NCBI GenBank assembly: GCA_913047795.1
Contig: CAJWTS010000013.1
Coordinates: forward strand, 1 to 64,000
Direction: 5' to 3'
Source: an uncultured Verrucomicrobiota bacterium
GTDB lineage: Bacteria > Verrucomicrobiota > Kiritimatiellia > CAJWTS01
DNA: 64,000 nucleotides
Below are positions 8,397-19,855 of the stretch, one piece after another. The position numbers were made by a program, and so were the translations under genes. Each line of letters starts with the position of its first letter. The first letter of the stretch is position 1. Below the pieces are notes generated by a model, which was not told the DNA's origin, ran no database searches, and saw only the letters and a list, made by a program, of their open reading frames with translations.

Positions 8397-9743
8397 ATGA
8401 ATCGCCCCATACACGCATTCACATTGGCCACCCTGTTCCTTTCGGTAACGGCGGTCAAAGCCGCGGAGTTCTCGCTCCAAAACTCGCGCCAGACCTATGC
8501 CACGCAGCTGGAAAAGATCGAGACCTCGTTCATCGCCACCCGCGCGGACTGGGGCGAACGCTATGCGGCGCGGCTGAGGGCGATCGAGAAGCAGGTGCAG
8601 GCCGCGGGCGAACTAGACAAGTTGCTGGCGGTCCGCGACGAGATTCGCCGCTTCGCCGATTCGCGGACGCTGTCCGGAATCAACGAGGAGAAGCTTCTGC
8701 AGGACATTGTCGAGCTTCGTAGCGACTTCAAGGATTCCGATACACGATCGCGTCAATCGTGGGGGGAAGACGTCATGCGCCTGACGATGAAGTACGTTCA
8801 GTTTCTCGAGTCCCAAAAGAAGCGCCTGACGCAAGAAGGCGACATCGATACGGCGATCATGGTCAACAAGGAAATCCAGCGTGTGCAAACGCTCGGCATT
8901 GTTAAGGAGGCGCAATCGATAACCAAGAGCGCTACACCAAAAAAACAGCCCGGACCAGGAAGCACCGCGGGTACGCCTGCCGAGCATGCCCTGTCTGCAC
9001 GACTGAAGACGATTCGAGTGGAAGAACTCCAGCTCGACCCCTATCATCCAAGCTCCATGTTCGAGGTCCTGCATCGAACGCTGCGGGCGAGCGGCATCGA
9101 CTTGAAATCCGTCACGAAACGCATGCAGGTGCGCCACGTCACGGTTCGCGGCAACGGCCCCGATGATCGCAAACACAACACCGTTCGCGTCATGGGAGAC
9201 CGGTTCCCCTACCAGGGACGTCCGAAGCGCGTGCTGCAGAACGTGTCAGTGCTCGAGGCGCTAACTGAAATCAGCCGCACCTTCGCGATCGGCTACAAAC
9301 TGGAACCGCGGGCCGTCGTGCTCGTCGATGCCGGCACCGAAGGCTCGACCTGGCACGCACTCGAGATCAGCCTCCCGGCCCTGACCGCAGCTTTCAAGTC
9401 GAATTCCGCCAACGCAAAATCGATGTACATCGGGAAAGAAATTCACATTACCGGCGTTTACAAACGCTCCGGTAAGTCCTCTTTCGTACTGGAAGGCGGC
9501 AAGATTCGCGCCGAATTCGACACGAAACAGGTGAATCCATCGACGTTGGCGAAGGTGCGCGAGATCGGCGACCGAACGCGACCGTCGATCAAGATGCGCG
9601 GACCTACACGCCTCAGAAACTCCCGCCCGGCCGCCCGGCAACGCCTGCGCGTCTGGTGCGCCGGCGAACTCAAGTCATTCGGCGGCGTGTCCGAGTCATT
9701 GGTCATTACGCGTTGTCGCGACGTCGCCTGGCGCTACGAATAA
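8397..9743 (+). CDS. Exported protein: coiled coil, STN-like and OB-fold (tRNA_anti-like) regions
   Basis: This 448-residue protein has a signal peptide (residues 1-23, ending VKAA). Residues ~25-175 are a charged helical/coiled-coil region of the type seen in many PVC exported proteins. A Pro/Lys linker follows. Around residues 285-310, NVSVLEALTEISRTFAIGYK resembles the STN domain of secretins and TonB receptors. The C-terminal ~120 residues resemble the OB-like tRNA_anti-like domain (NSANAKSMYIGKEIHITGVY, then a late Cys-Ala-Gly and a final Cys about 17 residues on). The domain calls rest on pattern memory. It is probably periplasmic; its function is unknown. It stands alone, with 150 bp to the convergent hemE. 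Confidence 0.65.
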   Translation: MNRPIHAFTLATLFLSVTAVKAAEFSLQNSRQTYATQLEKIETSFIATRADWGERYAARLRAIEKQVQAAGELDKLLAVRDEIRRFADSRTLSGINEEKLLQDIVELRSDFKDSDTRSRQSWGEDVMRLTMKYVQFLESQKKRLTQEGDIDTAIMVNKEIQRVQTLGIVKEAQSITKSATPKKQPGPGSTAGTPAEHALSARLKTIRVEELQLDPYHPSSMFEVLHRTLRASGIDLKSVTKRMQVRHVTVRGNGPDDRKHNTVRVMGDRFPYQGRPKRVLQNVSVLEALTEISRTFAIGYKLEPRAVVLVDAGTEGSTWHALEISLPALTAAFKSNSANAKSMYIGKEIHITGVYKRSGKSSFVLEGGKIRAEFDTKQVNPSTLAKVREIGDRTRPSIKMRGPTRLRNSRPAARQRLRVWCAGELKSFGGVSESLVITRCRDVAWRYE

Positions 9744-9893
9744 ACAACACGCCCTGCAGCATACGCGCCGGGATTCGGGGCGCCAAACCGTGTCCCGCCG
9801 CCCGGCAGGAACCATCCCCCAGAACAGAAGGTCCGGGATGCTCTTACGACCCTGGATCGGCATACCCAATCCGATCCAGCCGTCGATCAGTCA

Positions 9894-10976
9894 TCAACCC
9901 TGGCGAAAGCCGTGTACGGTCTCGACAAACGCCTTTGCCGCAGCTGGTGTCGTCTGGGGCAATACACCGTGCCCGAGATTAACGATCCAGCCCGCCGGCA
10001 GGGTCGCTCCGTCGGCCGCACCAAGTTCGGCGGCACGCTCCTTCAAGAACGCTGCACAACGCTTAGCCACCTCGGCCGGATCGGCCAGGAGCTGTTCCGG
10101 TGGAAAGTTTCCCTGCAGAACCGGCCGCGTTCCCGCGCGCGCAAGCGCAAGGGCTGCCGCATCAAACCGGACATCCGCATCCAGCGAATAGGCGGTTAGA
10201 TCCAGATCCGCGATCAAGTCGAAGATGGTATGTAACCCGCGACCAAAGAGGATCAGCGGCGTCTCGGGGCAGGCCGCGCGAACCTGTCGCACGACGGTGC
10301 GCAGGGCAGGCAGCGCGAGGTCCGCGTAGTCATCATGGCTCAGTATATCCGCGTGCGATTCAAAAAGTTGCAGTAGATCGGCGTGGCGCGATTGCTGGAT
10401 GAGGTACCCGGCCAGCACGGGTGCCACGCGATCGAGCAACGCGCGCACGACCTCGCGACGGTCGGCAAGCATGGCGCCAAGATGCGAACGCGTCTTGGAC
10501 ATGGCGCCCTCGATTCCGTAGGTGGCCAGCGTAAACGGTGCGCCGGCAAAGCCAATCACGGCGCGCTCATCCGCGCATTGTTCGCGCAGCCGTGCCAGCG
10601 TGCGGACCACGACGATCTGCTCGTCGAAGGAGGGCGGCGCGAGCCGTTCGACATCTTGCATCGTGCGAACGGGCGGGTCGATGATCGGTCCCTGGCCGTC
10701 CACAAAGTCCACGCGACAGCCCATCATTTCGTAAGGGATCAGGATGTCGTGAAAGACGATGGCGGCGTCGACATCCAGCGCGTGAACCGGCTCCATGCTG
10801 ATTTCGGCGGACAGGTCCACGGATCCGACCAGTTCCATAAACGAGTGTTTGCGTCGGAGGGCCTGGTAGCCCGGCAGGTATCGTCCCGCCTGGCGCATCA
10901 TCCAGACCGGAAGCCGATCGACGGGTGCATGCGCCAGGGCGGCGAGCATTCGTTCGCGTCCGGTCATGCGCGACAT
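9894..10976 (-). CDS. hemE: Uroporphyrinogen decarboxylase
   Basis: HemE removes four carboxyl groups from uroporphyrinogen III to give coproporphyrinogen III in cytoplasmic heme synthesis. The 360-residue product has the hallmark MRQAGRYLPGY near residues 27-37 (substrate-binding arginines), a GFAGAPFTLATY segment, and the C-terminal NLGHGVLPQT signature. The length is normal. The start at 10976 (MSRMTGRERM) is chosen because the family begins there and because an upstream extension would run through the neighbouring gene. Only four bases separate it from the stop of the GH88-like gene upstream on the same strand, so the two are probably co-transcribed. The pairing has no obvious metabolic logic. 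No other heme gene is in the window. Confidence 0.93.
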   Translation of the reverse strand: MSRMTGRERMLAALAHAPVDRLPVWMMRQAGRYLPGYQALRRKHSFMELVGSVDLSAEISMEPVHALDVDAAIVFHDILIPYEMMGCRVDFVDGQGPIIDPPVRTMQDVERLAPPSFDEQIVVVRTLARLREQCADERAVIGFAGAPFTLATYGIEGAMSKTRSHLGAMLADRREVVRALLDRVAPVLAGYLIQQSRHADLLQLFESHADILSHDDYADLALPALRTVVRQVRAACPETPLILFGRGLHTIFDLIADLDLTAYSLDADVRFDAAALALARAGTRPVLQGNFPPEQLLADPAEVAKRCAAFLKERAAELGAADGATLPAGWIVNLGHGVLPQTTPAAAKAFVETVHGFRQG

Positions 10977-10980
10977 TCCA

Positions 10981-12372
10981 TTACGACGGCGGCATCGACC
11001 CGAAGAACGTGTAGTACGGCGCGTCGCGCGCGACGCGCTGAACGTATAACGCCGCCTCGCGGGCGTGGTAATCGCCCCACATGCTGGATTCACCATTGGG
11101 CACCTGCGCCCCGGCGGGCACGTGGTCCCATCCATTGGGGCGATGATAGACCGAGTGCAGGATCAGGCCCTGGTGCTGCGGGTCTTCGCATAAATAGGGC
11201 TCTTCGAGCAGTGTCGCCAGCACGGTCAGGCCGGCCTGCCAGTAGCGATCGCCGTCGTCGGGTTCGCCGTACGCGCGCAGGTAGTGCCCCAGTCGCAACA
11301 GGCCCTGGCAGCCGATGGCGGCGGCCGAACTATCGACCGGCTCATGGTCATTAAACGGATCGGCCGGGCGAGCCAGGTAATCGCCCATCTCTACAAGGCC
11401 CGGTGCACCGGTATCCCAATACGGAATGCCGTCGAGCGGTGTGTTTTCTATATAGAAGTCACAGCTGGCCCGCGCCGCACGCAGCATCATCTCCGTAACG
11501 GCTGAACGGCCACCAAGTTCTGAAAACGCATCGTCGTCCAGTGTCTCCAGAAACTCGAGCTGTTCCGGGTAGCCAACCATGATCCAGGCCAGGCCACGCG
11601 TCCAGGTCGTGAAGCCGGTGTAGCCCTGCTGGGAATTTGGGCAGCGATAATTGCCGTCATTCGTATTAAAGACGCTCTCGTGCGCCACGCGGCCGGGTAC
11701 ATCGTAGAGGTCCCGGCCCTCGCCGTAGTAAACAGCGTATTCGGCTGTCGCCCGCGCATGCTCGACCATCCGCTGCAATAGGGACACGCGCTCGTCCTGC
11801 TCATCCATCAGGACATGCCCCAGGCGATGCGCCATGGACAGCGCGCGCAGAGAGCGGATCGTGTCGGCGAAGAGCGAATGCGGGCCGTTGAATGAATAGA
11901 TGAAGCCGCCTCCGCCGGCGATAGGGGTCCAGCGCCGGGCCTGCACGGCCCCGCTACACTTGAGCGCCAACTCATAGAAATCAATTTCGCCCTGCCCGTT
12001 TGTCGCAAATCGGCCCTCGTGCGCCAGACGCAACAGATTCCCGTACGTGCTTACATTATTAAAACCGTGGTCGTGTACGCCCATGTGGGTGACGTGGGGG
12101 GCCATCACCGACAGGGTGCGATCACGCCCGAGCACAAGAAAGGCGTCGTCGTCCGTCGCATCGAACTGCAAAATCGCGGATCCATATTGGAAACCCTGCG
12201 TCCATTCGGTCCAACCCTTGGCCTGGTACAGGCCACCGACCGTAAAGACCGGGGAGGCCGCACCCGGCGGGCAGGATTCCTCGACCGATCGCACACAGTC
12301 CGCCGATACCGCCCAGAGCTTTTCGATCTTACCCTCGAGATCCGCTGCGGTAATCTCACTGTTAATCTTCAT
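10981..12372 (-). CDS. GH88/GH105-like unsaturated-uronyl hydrolase family protein
   Basis: This 463-residue cytoplasmic-looking protein lacks a signal peptide. It has the (alpha/alpha)6-barrel pattern of unsaturated glucuronyl hydrolases: FTTWTRGLAWIMVGYP in the middle, IPYWDTGAPG, then DSSAAAIGCQGLLRL and a C-terminal SSMWGDYHAREAALYVQR. Such enzymes cleave unsaturated uronic acid ends left by polysaccharide lyases. Candidate catalytic aspartates lie in VHDHGFNN and in NTNDGNY, but I cannot confirm which act. No lyase, sulfatase or transporter is adjacent, so the substrate is open. Four bases separate it from hemE downstream. It is divergent from thiC across about 190 bp. Confidence 0.75.
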   Translation of the reverse strand: MKINSEITAADLEGKIEKLWAVSADCVRSVEESCPPGAASPVFTVGGLYQAKGWTEWTQGFQYGSAILQFDATDDDAFLVLGRDRTLSVMAPHVTHMGVHDHGFNNVSTYGNLLRLAHEGRFATNGQGEIDFYELALKCSGAVQARRWTPIAGGGGFIYSFNGPHSLFADTIRSLRALSMAHRLGHVLMDEQDERVSLLQRMVEHARATAEYAVYYGEGRDLYDVPGRVAHESVFNTNDGNYRCPNSQQGYTGFTTWTRGLAWIMVGYPEQLEFLETLDDDAFSELGGRSAVTEMMLRAARASCDFYIENTPLDGIPYWDTGAPGLVEMGDYLARPADPFNDHEPVDSSAAAIGCQGLLRLGHYLRAYGEPDDGDRYWQAGLTVLATLLEEPYLCEDPQHQGLILHSVYHRPNGWDHVPAGAQVPNGESSMWGDYHAREAALYVQRVARDAPYYTFFGSMPPS

Positions 12373-12504
12373 TTCAAAGGTATTCTTTCGTGATCCGTCT
12401 TGCCGCCGGGTGCCCCACTAGCGCTGACCGGGGAGGCCTGACAACCAACATCGAGGGCGAATTCTAGGTAACGCAGGGGACCATTGCAAGCGGACCTGTT
12501 CTAA

Positions 12505-14400
<1,896 letters not shown>

Positions 14401-14431
14401 CGGGCTCGGCCCACCGCGAGAAGAAATCACC

Positions 14432-15592
14432 GTGGCCTTCGATCGATCATTTTATTTAAACCTCACGGAATCCGGCATAGCGGGCGACGCCCCTGACGCC
14501 GATACCTGTGTGCAGCTGCTGCAATCGCCCGAGATCGAATTGTTGCCGCTGCTGGACGCAGCCTTTCAGGTCCGCCGCCACTTTCACGGTCACGAGGTCG
14601 CGGTCCACATCCTGAATAACGCGCAGAACGGCCATTGCCCGGAGGACTGCCACTATTGCGCCCAGGCCCGCACATCGAAAGCGGATATCGAACCCTACGG
14701 ACTGAAGAGCGACGACGAAGTGCTTGAAGAGGCGCGCGTCGCTTACGAATCAGGGGCCTATCGTTACTGCATGGTGTTCGCGGGCCGCGGCCCCTCCAAG
14801 CAGCGCCTCGAGCGGCTGGCGCGTCAGGTGCGCAAGATCAAGCAGAACTATCCCCTGCAGATATGCGTTTCGCCGGGTTTGATGGACGATGAAGGCACCT
14901 CCATTCTCAAGGACGCGGGTGTCGACCGTCTGAATCACAACCTGAACACCTCCGAGCGCCATTATCCGAAGATCTGCACAACCCATACCTACGCCGATCG
15001 CGTGCGCACACTCGAAGCTGCGAAACGATCAGGCCTGCAAATGTGTTCGGGCATCATCGTCGGCATGGGAGAAGCGGATGAGGACGTCGTGGATGTGGCC
15101 CGTACATTGCGGTCGCTCGAAGCCAGCTCGATCCCGGTCAATTTTCTCGTCCCGATTCCCGGCAACCAGCTCGAGCAGCCGGCGCGACTGTCGCCGACCT
15201 ACTGTTTGCGCGTGCTGTGTATGTATCGCTTTGTTAACCCGCAGGCCGAACTACGCGCCGCGGCGGGTCGCGAAGGTCATCTGCGCAGCATGGAAGTGAT
15301 GGCGCTTTATCCAGCCAACTCGTTGTTCCTGGACGGCTATCTCAATACACGCGGAGGCAGCCGTGAGCGCGTCCTGCAGATGATCAAGGACGCGGGGTTC
15401 GAGATCAAATCGTCGTTCAGCGTGGATGAGATGCTGGACCAGGAAGCGCAGCACGCGTCTTTCCAGGTCGATCCTGGCGATGGGCAGGGGTCGATCCTGA
15501 AGACGCTCGAAGAGTTGCGGCCGGCGAACCAGGCCTCCGATATCGCCACGGCGGATCAATCGTCGGCTACGGCGCCAAGCGACCGAAAATAG
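14432..15592 (+). CDS. bioB: Biotin synthase
   Basis: BioB inserts sulfur into dethiobiotin in the last step of biotin synthesis. The 386-residue protein starts with GTG at 14432. Its radical-SAM cluster is the family's CX3CX2C at Cys69, Cys73 and Cys76 ([12 protein letters not shown]). Later family blocks include [11 protein letters not shown] and [10 protein letters not shown]. The last ~40 residues, after the SFSVDEM region, are an extra, Gln/Ser-rich tail not seen in typical ~345-residue BioB. The final 37 bases overlap the end of the convergent uxs gene. No other biotin gene is in the window. Confidence 0.94.
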   Translation: MAFDRSFYLNLTESGIAGDAPDADTCVQLLQSPEIELLPLLDAAFQVRRHFHGHEVAVHILNNAQNGHCPEDCHYCAQARTSKADIEPYGLKSDDEVLEEARVAYESGAYRYCMVFAGRGPSKQRLERLARQVRKIKQNYPLQICVSPGLMDDEGTSILKDAGVDRLNHNLNTSERHYPKICTTHTYADRVRTLEAAKRSGLQMCSGIIVGMGEADEDVVDVARTLRSLEASSIPVNFLVPIPGNQLEQPARLSPTYCLRVLCMYRFVNPQAELRAAAGREGHLRSMEVMALYPANSLFLDGYLNTRGGSRERVLQMIKDAGFEIKSSFSVDEMLDQEAQHASFQVDPGDGQGSILKTLEELRPANQASDIATADQSSATAPSDRK

Positions 15593-16515
15593 TCCATCGT
15601 TCGCTCAAGCCCCTCGCTGCGCGGCACCTGCGGCTCCCAGCCAAGCAACTCCCGGGCCCGCGAAATATCCGGTCGGCGCTGACGCGGATCGTCCACCGGC
15701 AGCGGCTTGAAGATGATGCGCGATTGGGAACCGGCCAACGCCACCACCTCCTCGGCGAAATCCTTGATTGTCACTTCATCCGGATTCCCGATGTTAACCG
15801 GGTCGGAGCAGTCGCTTAGCAGCAGGCGATGAATACCTTCCATCAGATCGTCCACATAGCAGAACGACCGCGTCTGGCTTCCATCACCAAACACCGTGAT
15901 GTCTTCGCCTTCAAGCGCCTGGCGGGCGAAGGCGGGCAAGGCGCGGCCGTCATTGAGGCGCATTCGCGGACCGTAGGTATTGAAGATGCGCACGATGCGG
16001 GTCTCGATATCATGTACGTTGTGGTAGGCCATGGTCAACGCCTCCTGAAATCGCTTGGCCTCGTCATACACACCGCGCGGACCAACGGGATTTACGTTGC
16101 CCCAGTAATCTTCCGTCTGCGGATGCTCAAGCGGATCGCCGTAGACCTCCGAGGTGGAAGCCACGAGAATGCGGGCGCGCTTGGACTTGGCGAACCCGAG
16201 CAGGTTGTGGGTGCCCAGTGAGCTGACTTTCAGGGTTTGAATCGGTAGTTGCAGGTAATCGATCGGGCTTGCAGGAGAGGCGAAGTGGAGAATGTAATCG
16301 ATCGGCCCGGGCACGTGCACAAAGGTCGATACGTCGTGGTGACAGAACTGAAAATTCGACTGCGGCAAGAGGTGATCGATATTCGCAAGGTTGCCCGTCA
16401 GCAGGTTGTCGATCCCGATAACGTCATGCCCCTCTTCCACGAATCGATCGCAGAGATGTGAACCCAGGAACCCGGCTGCGCCGGTAACGACAATACGTTT
16501 CGAATCGGCACTCAT
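15556..16515 (-). CDS. uxs: UDP-glucuronate decarboxylase (UDP-xylose synthase)
   Basis: This NAD-dependent short-chain dehydrogenase/reductase type enzyme has 319 residues. It has the Rossmann GAAGFLG motif at 12-18, [13 protein letters not shown] after 120, and the YXXXK pair Tyr150/Lys154. The [20 protein letters not shown] block and the [14 protein letters not shown] segment are typical of UDP-xylose synthases rather than 4-epimerases. The start at 16515 gives the standard N-terminus. It lies 31 bp downstream of ugd, and the two reactions are consecutive: UDP-glucose to UDP-glucuronate to UDP-xylose. The sugar probably feeds cell-surface polysaccharide. The 3' end overlaps bioB by 37 bases on the opposite strand. 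Confidence 0.93.
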   Translation of the reverse strand: MSADSKRIVVTGAAGFLGSHLCDRFVEEGHDVIGIDNLLTGNLANIDHLLPQSNFQFCHHDVSTFVHVPGPIDYILHFASPASPIDYLQLPIQTLKVSSLGTHNLLGFAKSKRARILVASTSEVYGDPLEHPQTEDYWGNVNPVGPRGVYDEAKRFQEALTMAYHNVHDIETRIVRIFNTYGPRMRLNDGRALPAFARQALEGEDITVFGDGSQTRSFCYVDDLMEGIHRLLLSDCSDPVNIGNPDEVTIKDFAEEVVALAGSQSRIIFKPLPVDDPRQRRPDISRARELLGWEPQVPRSEGLERTMDYFRSLGAVADD

Positions 16516-16546
16516 AGCGACTCCAATCGACGGGAGACAGGGCCGT

Positions 16547-17869
16547 TCACGAGGCGTCGGGGCGCGTGCCCTTGCGTCCAACAGACTCGTAGTGGAAGCC
16601 CAATTCGCGCATCAGTTCGACCTCGTAGAGATTGCGTCCGTCAAAGATAACTTTGCTCTTCATCGCTTCGGCAATGCGCTTGAAATCCGGATTGCGGAAC
16701 ACCGCCCACTCCGTGACGATGACGATCGCATCAGCGTCCTGGACCGCGGCGTAGTAGTTCTCCGCGTATTCGACCTCGTCACCCAACAAGGGCTTCACGT
16801 TCTCCATCGCTTCGGGATCATAAACGCTTATCGCCGCGCCACGCCGGCGCAGTTCCTCGATCACGAACAGCGACGGAGCTTCTCGTATATCGTCGGTATT
16901 AGGCTTGAACGCCAGACCCCAAATCGCGAACTTCTTGTCCGCCAGATCACTGCCGAAGAGGGCCTCGATGCGCGGGATGAGAACGGTCTTCTGCTGCTGA
17001 TTAACGCGCATGACGGCATCCAGGATGTCGAAACTGTATTCTGCTTCGCTCGCCATTCGTGCCAAGGCCTGTACGTCCTTGGGAAAACAGCTTCCGCCGT
17101 ATCCGATACCGGGGAACAGGAATCGCTTGCCGATCCGGTTATCGGTCCCGATACCGCGCCGCACATGATCGACATCCGCTCCGATGCGTTCGCAGAGGTT
17201 GGCGATCTCGTTCATGTAACTGATCTTCATCGCCAGGAACGCATTGGCGGCGTATTTCGTCATTTCCGCGGATCGCTCATCCATATAGATCACGGGATTC
17301 CCCTGCCTCACAAAGGGTGCCGTGAGCCGCTCCATGATTCGGCGCGCACGATCGGAACTCGTCCCGATAACGATTCGCTCCGGTTTCATAAAGTCGGACA
17401 CCGCGAATCCTTCGCGTAAAAATTCCGGGTTGGACACGACGTCGAAGTCGGTTTTTGCGTTGCCGGCGATCGCCTCGCGCACGAGATCGGCCGTACCGAC
17501 GGGCACGGTGCTCTTGGTGACAATGACTCTATATTCGGTCAACAACCGACCGAGGTCCTCGGCAACCGCGAGAATATGGCTCAGATCGGCAGACCCGTCC
17601 TCATCCGGAGGAGTCGGCAGCGCGAGCATAATCAACTCCGCGCCAGCTATCCCCTCCGCGAGATCGGTCGTAAATGTCAGCCGTCCCTGCGCGCGATTGC
17701 GGGCATAAAGAACGTCGAGATCAGGCTCGTAAATGGGCAATTCACCGCCATTGAGCATCTCGATCTTTTTCGCGTCGATATCGATGCAGGTTACCTGGTT
17801 ACCTGTTTCGGCAAAGCAGGTGCCGGTGACGAGGCCCACATAGCCGGTTCCTATGACCGCAATATTCAT
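16547..17869 (-). CDS. ugd: UDP-glucose 6-dehydrogenase
   Basis: This 440-residue enzyme oxidises UDP-glucose to UDP-glucuronate with two NAD+. It shows the N-terminal GTGYVGL nucleotide-binding loop (7-13), KSTVPVGT near 119-126, the conserved SNPEFLREG block, and the catalytic Cys261 in [13 protein letters not shown]. The length is normal. It is the first gene of the ugd-uxs pair. A perfect 7-bp hairpin (17889-17905) sits 20 bases before the start. Confidence 0.96.
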   Translation of the reverse strand: MNIAVIGTGYVGLVTGTCFAETGNQVTCIDIDAKKIEMLNGGELPIYEPDLDVLYARNRAQGRLTFTTDLAEGIAGAELIMLALPTPPDEDGSADLSHILAVAEDLGRLLTEYRVIVTKSTVPVGTADLVREAIAGNAKTDFDVVSNPEFLREGFAVSDFMKPERIVIGTSSDRARRIMERLTAPFVRQGNPVIYMDERSAEMTKYAANAFLAMKISYMNEIANLCERIGADVDHVRRGIGTDNRIGKRFLFPGIGYGGSCFPKDVQALARMASEAEYSFDILDAVMRVNQQQKTVLIPRIEALFGSDLADKKFAIWGLAFKPNTDDIREAPSLFVIEELRRRGAAISVYDPEAMENVKPLLGDEVEYAENYYAAVQDADAIVIVTEWAVFRNPDFKRIAEAMKSKVIFDGRNLYEVELMRELGFHYESVGRKGTRPDAS

Positions 17870-17888
17870 GATTTGTTCCCGGGCGTTT

Positions 17889-17905
17889 CGAGGCCAGAGG
17901 CCTCG
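17889..17905 (-). other. Perfect 7-bp hairpin in the ugd leader
   Basis: CGAGGCC-AGA-GGCCTCG is an exact 7-bp inverted repeat with a three-base loop. It lies between the upstream thioesterase gene and the ugd start on the same strand. No T-tract follows, so it is not a clear terminator. It could be a weak attenuator or simply chance. Confidence 0.3.
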
Positions 17906-17985
17906 CCACTATAGGCCGTCCGCACAAGTTTTAAAGGTCAAATCGAGGATACCCATTGAAGCGTCGCTCGCGACGCGGCCCGGAC

Positions 17986-18417
17986 TCAGGACCCCTGGGC
18001 GGGCGGGGAAACTTCCAGCTGGCTTCGAAAGGCATCGGGAATCGCGACACTTTCGATGCTTCCATCCGGCAGCAGCGCACAGCACACGGTCGTCGACCGT
18101 CCGGTCGCTACGATCTCGCCGTCCTTCTCTATCTCAACGCGGTAGGTGACGGATTTATCACCCACACGTTCAACGCTGAGACATACATCAAAGGCATCGT
18201 CATAGCGCAGCGGTTGATCGAAATCGAACGAGCACGACACACGCGGCCAGGAAACAACGCGATCCCCTTCTTCGGAAAAAATAGACAGGCCGAGACTCCG
18301 AATGAAGGCATGCTCCGCCTCTTCCATATACAGGAAGAAGTGCGTGTGGTGCGCAATTCCTGCCGCGTCCGTCTCGGCGTACGCAACACGACGTTGCATT
18401 CTGAATTCGTGAGCCAT
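17986..18417 (-). CDS. YbgC/FadM-like hotdog acyl-CoA thioesterase
   Basis: This 143-residue single hotdog domain has the 4-hydroxybenzoyl-CoA/YbgC signature: VAYAETDAAGIAHHTHFFLYM, where the Asp is the usual catalytic residue, followed by a long helix with EEAEHAF. The start at 18417 (MAHEFRM) is preferred; an upstream ATG would overlap the previous gene. It lies four bases after the stop of the acyl-CoA-ligase-like gene, so both are almost certainly one transcript. The substrate is unknown. An aromatic or branched acyl-CoA is plausible from the neighbour. Confidence 0.85.
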   Translation of the reverse strand: MAHEFRMQRRVAYAETDAAGIAHHTHFFLYMEEAEHAFIRSLGLSIFSEEGDRVVSWPRVSCSFDFDQPLRYDDAFDVCLSVERVGDKSVTYRVEIEKDGEIVATGRSTTVCCALLPDGSIESVAIPDAFRSQLEVSPPAQGS

Positions 18418-18421
18418 CGGA

Positions 18422-19729
18422 TCAGGTGTCCTGCGATTCGGCCGCCGGCGCAAACGTGATGCGGCGGGCTTTGGCTTCGAAGCGTGGCAACGACCCGATC
18501 TTCACAGGTTTGACTGTCGGGGTAAAGTTCAACCTGCTGCAAACGCGGTCGGAAAGTTGATCGGCAAGATCCGCCGCCGCTTCGGCGGCCGCTTCAATTT
18601 CAATGTTCAGGACGGTCAGACCTGACTCCGTGCGAACCTGCATCTGAAATTCAAGGATCTCGGGAAACGAACGGACGATATCCTCGACGGAGGAAGGGTA
18701 CACATTGTTCCCTTTCACAAAGAACATGTCGTCCTGTCTCCCGAGAATCCCACCCGCCATGCCCCGGAACCCGCGACCCGAGGGACAGGGCTCCGCAGTC
18801 AGGCACACTCGATCGCCCGTGCGATACCGAATCAGGGGGCTGCCCCAGCGTCCCAGATTCGTTAGCACGAGTTCCCCCTCGGCACCATCGGGCAATGTTT
18901 CACCCGAATCAGGATCGATAACCTCGGCAATGCATTCGCTCTCGATCAGACGCGTCACCATTGGCTGTTCCACGCATTCGATCCCCAGGGCCCCGATCTC
19001 GGTCATGCCGGCATGGTCGAACACACGCGCGCCCCAACCTTCCTCGATCCGCCCGCGAACAGCAGGCACCGCGCCCCCGGGTTCGCCGGCGACAATCAAG
19101 CCGCGAACCGGGCCACCGGCGAGATCGATGCCCTGCTCCGCAGCCACCTCACACATCCGCAAGGCGTACGTGGGGGTGCAACAGACGAAGCTGATGTTGT
19201 GTTCGAGCAGAATCGCGATACGAACAGCTGTGCTCATTCCGCCACCTGAAAAACAAAAGTTGTCAAGTTGCTGCGCGCCCTCGAAGGCCGCCCAAAATCC
19301 AATGAACGGACCAAACGAAAATGGAAAAAACAGTCGATCCTCCGCCGTGACGCCCGCCGCCCGGTAGATAATGCCCCAGAGACGCACGGTCCACCACGCC
19401 CAGCTTTCGGGCGTATCGAGCCAGCGCAACCGCTGACCGCTCGTTCCGCTCGTCTGGTGCAGGCGCGTATAGCGGTCGATCGGATACGAAAGATTGGTTC
19501 CGTACGGCGGATTCTGTTCCTGATCCGCCGTCACTTCGTCCTTTGTCGTGAACGGCAAGCTGCGAAATTCCTCGAGCGAAGCAATGTCCCCCGGCGCATG
19601 GCTCGCGAACTTGTCCGCGTAGAATCGGTTCATTGTGAGCTCGCCCGTCATGCGGTGAAATTTCTGCAACTGGAGGGCTTCCATTTCCACGCGCCCCAGG
19701 CACTCCTCCTCTTCAATCAAATACGCCAT
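18422..19729 (-). CDS. Phenylacetate-CoA ligase-like (PaaK-type) adenylating enzyme
   Basis: This 435-residue adenylate-forming enzyme has the P-loop-type motif HQTSGTSGQRLRWLDT near 95-110. Further features are a central aromatic-rich pocket region, FDHAGMTEIGALG for the A5-like motif, the RYRTGDRV motif, and a C-terminal GRQDDMFFVKGNNVYPS segment. These are the landmarks of the PaaK family, which activates aromatic acids to CoA thioesters via acyl-AMP. Length is normal for PaaK. No phenylacetate degradation genes (paaABCDE) are nearby. The partner thioesterase starts four bases after its stop, which makes a small two-gene unit with opposing activities. The substrate cannot be told from sequence. 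Confidence 0.88.
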   Translation of the reverse strand: MAYLIEEEECLGRVEMEALQLQKFHRMTGELTMNRFYADKFASHAPGDIASLEEFRSLPFTTKDEVTADQEQNPPYGTNLSYPIDRYTRLHQTSGTSGQRLRWLDTPESWAWWTVRLWGIIYRAAGVTAEDRLFFPFSFGPFIGFWAAFEGAQQLDNFCFSGGGMSTAVRIAILLEHNISFVCCTPTYALRMCEVAAEQGIDLAGGPVRGLIVAGEPGGAVPAVRGRIEEGWGARVFDHAGMTEIGALGIECVEQPMVTRLIESECIAEVIDPDSGETLPDGAEGELVLTNLGRWGSPLIRYRTGDRVCLTAEPCPSGRGFRGMAGGILGRQDDMFFVKGNNVYPSSVEDIVRSFPEILEFQMQVRTESGLTVLNIEIEAAAEAAADLADQLSDRVCSRLNFTPTVKPVKIGSLPRFEAKARRITFAPAAESQDT

Positions 19730-19855
19730 GCCCGCATGTAACGGCAGATCCTGAAAGTGGTCAACCGCAATGCGGGCGGCATGCCGCCCGCATTGCTATC
19801 TCGGGCATTGACCGGCAGTTGGGGAGCGCATACCCTTCGGGGATTGCGCGACGCC

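Noticed and set aside
10383..11354. Long plus-strand frame opposite hemE (about 323 codons)
   Set aside because: It is the antisense shadow of hemE and the GH88-like gene, both with clear motifs.
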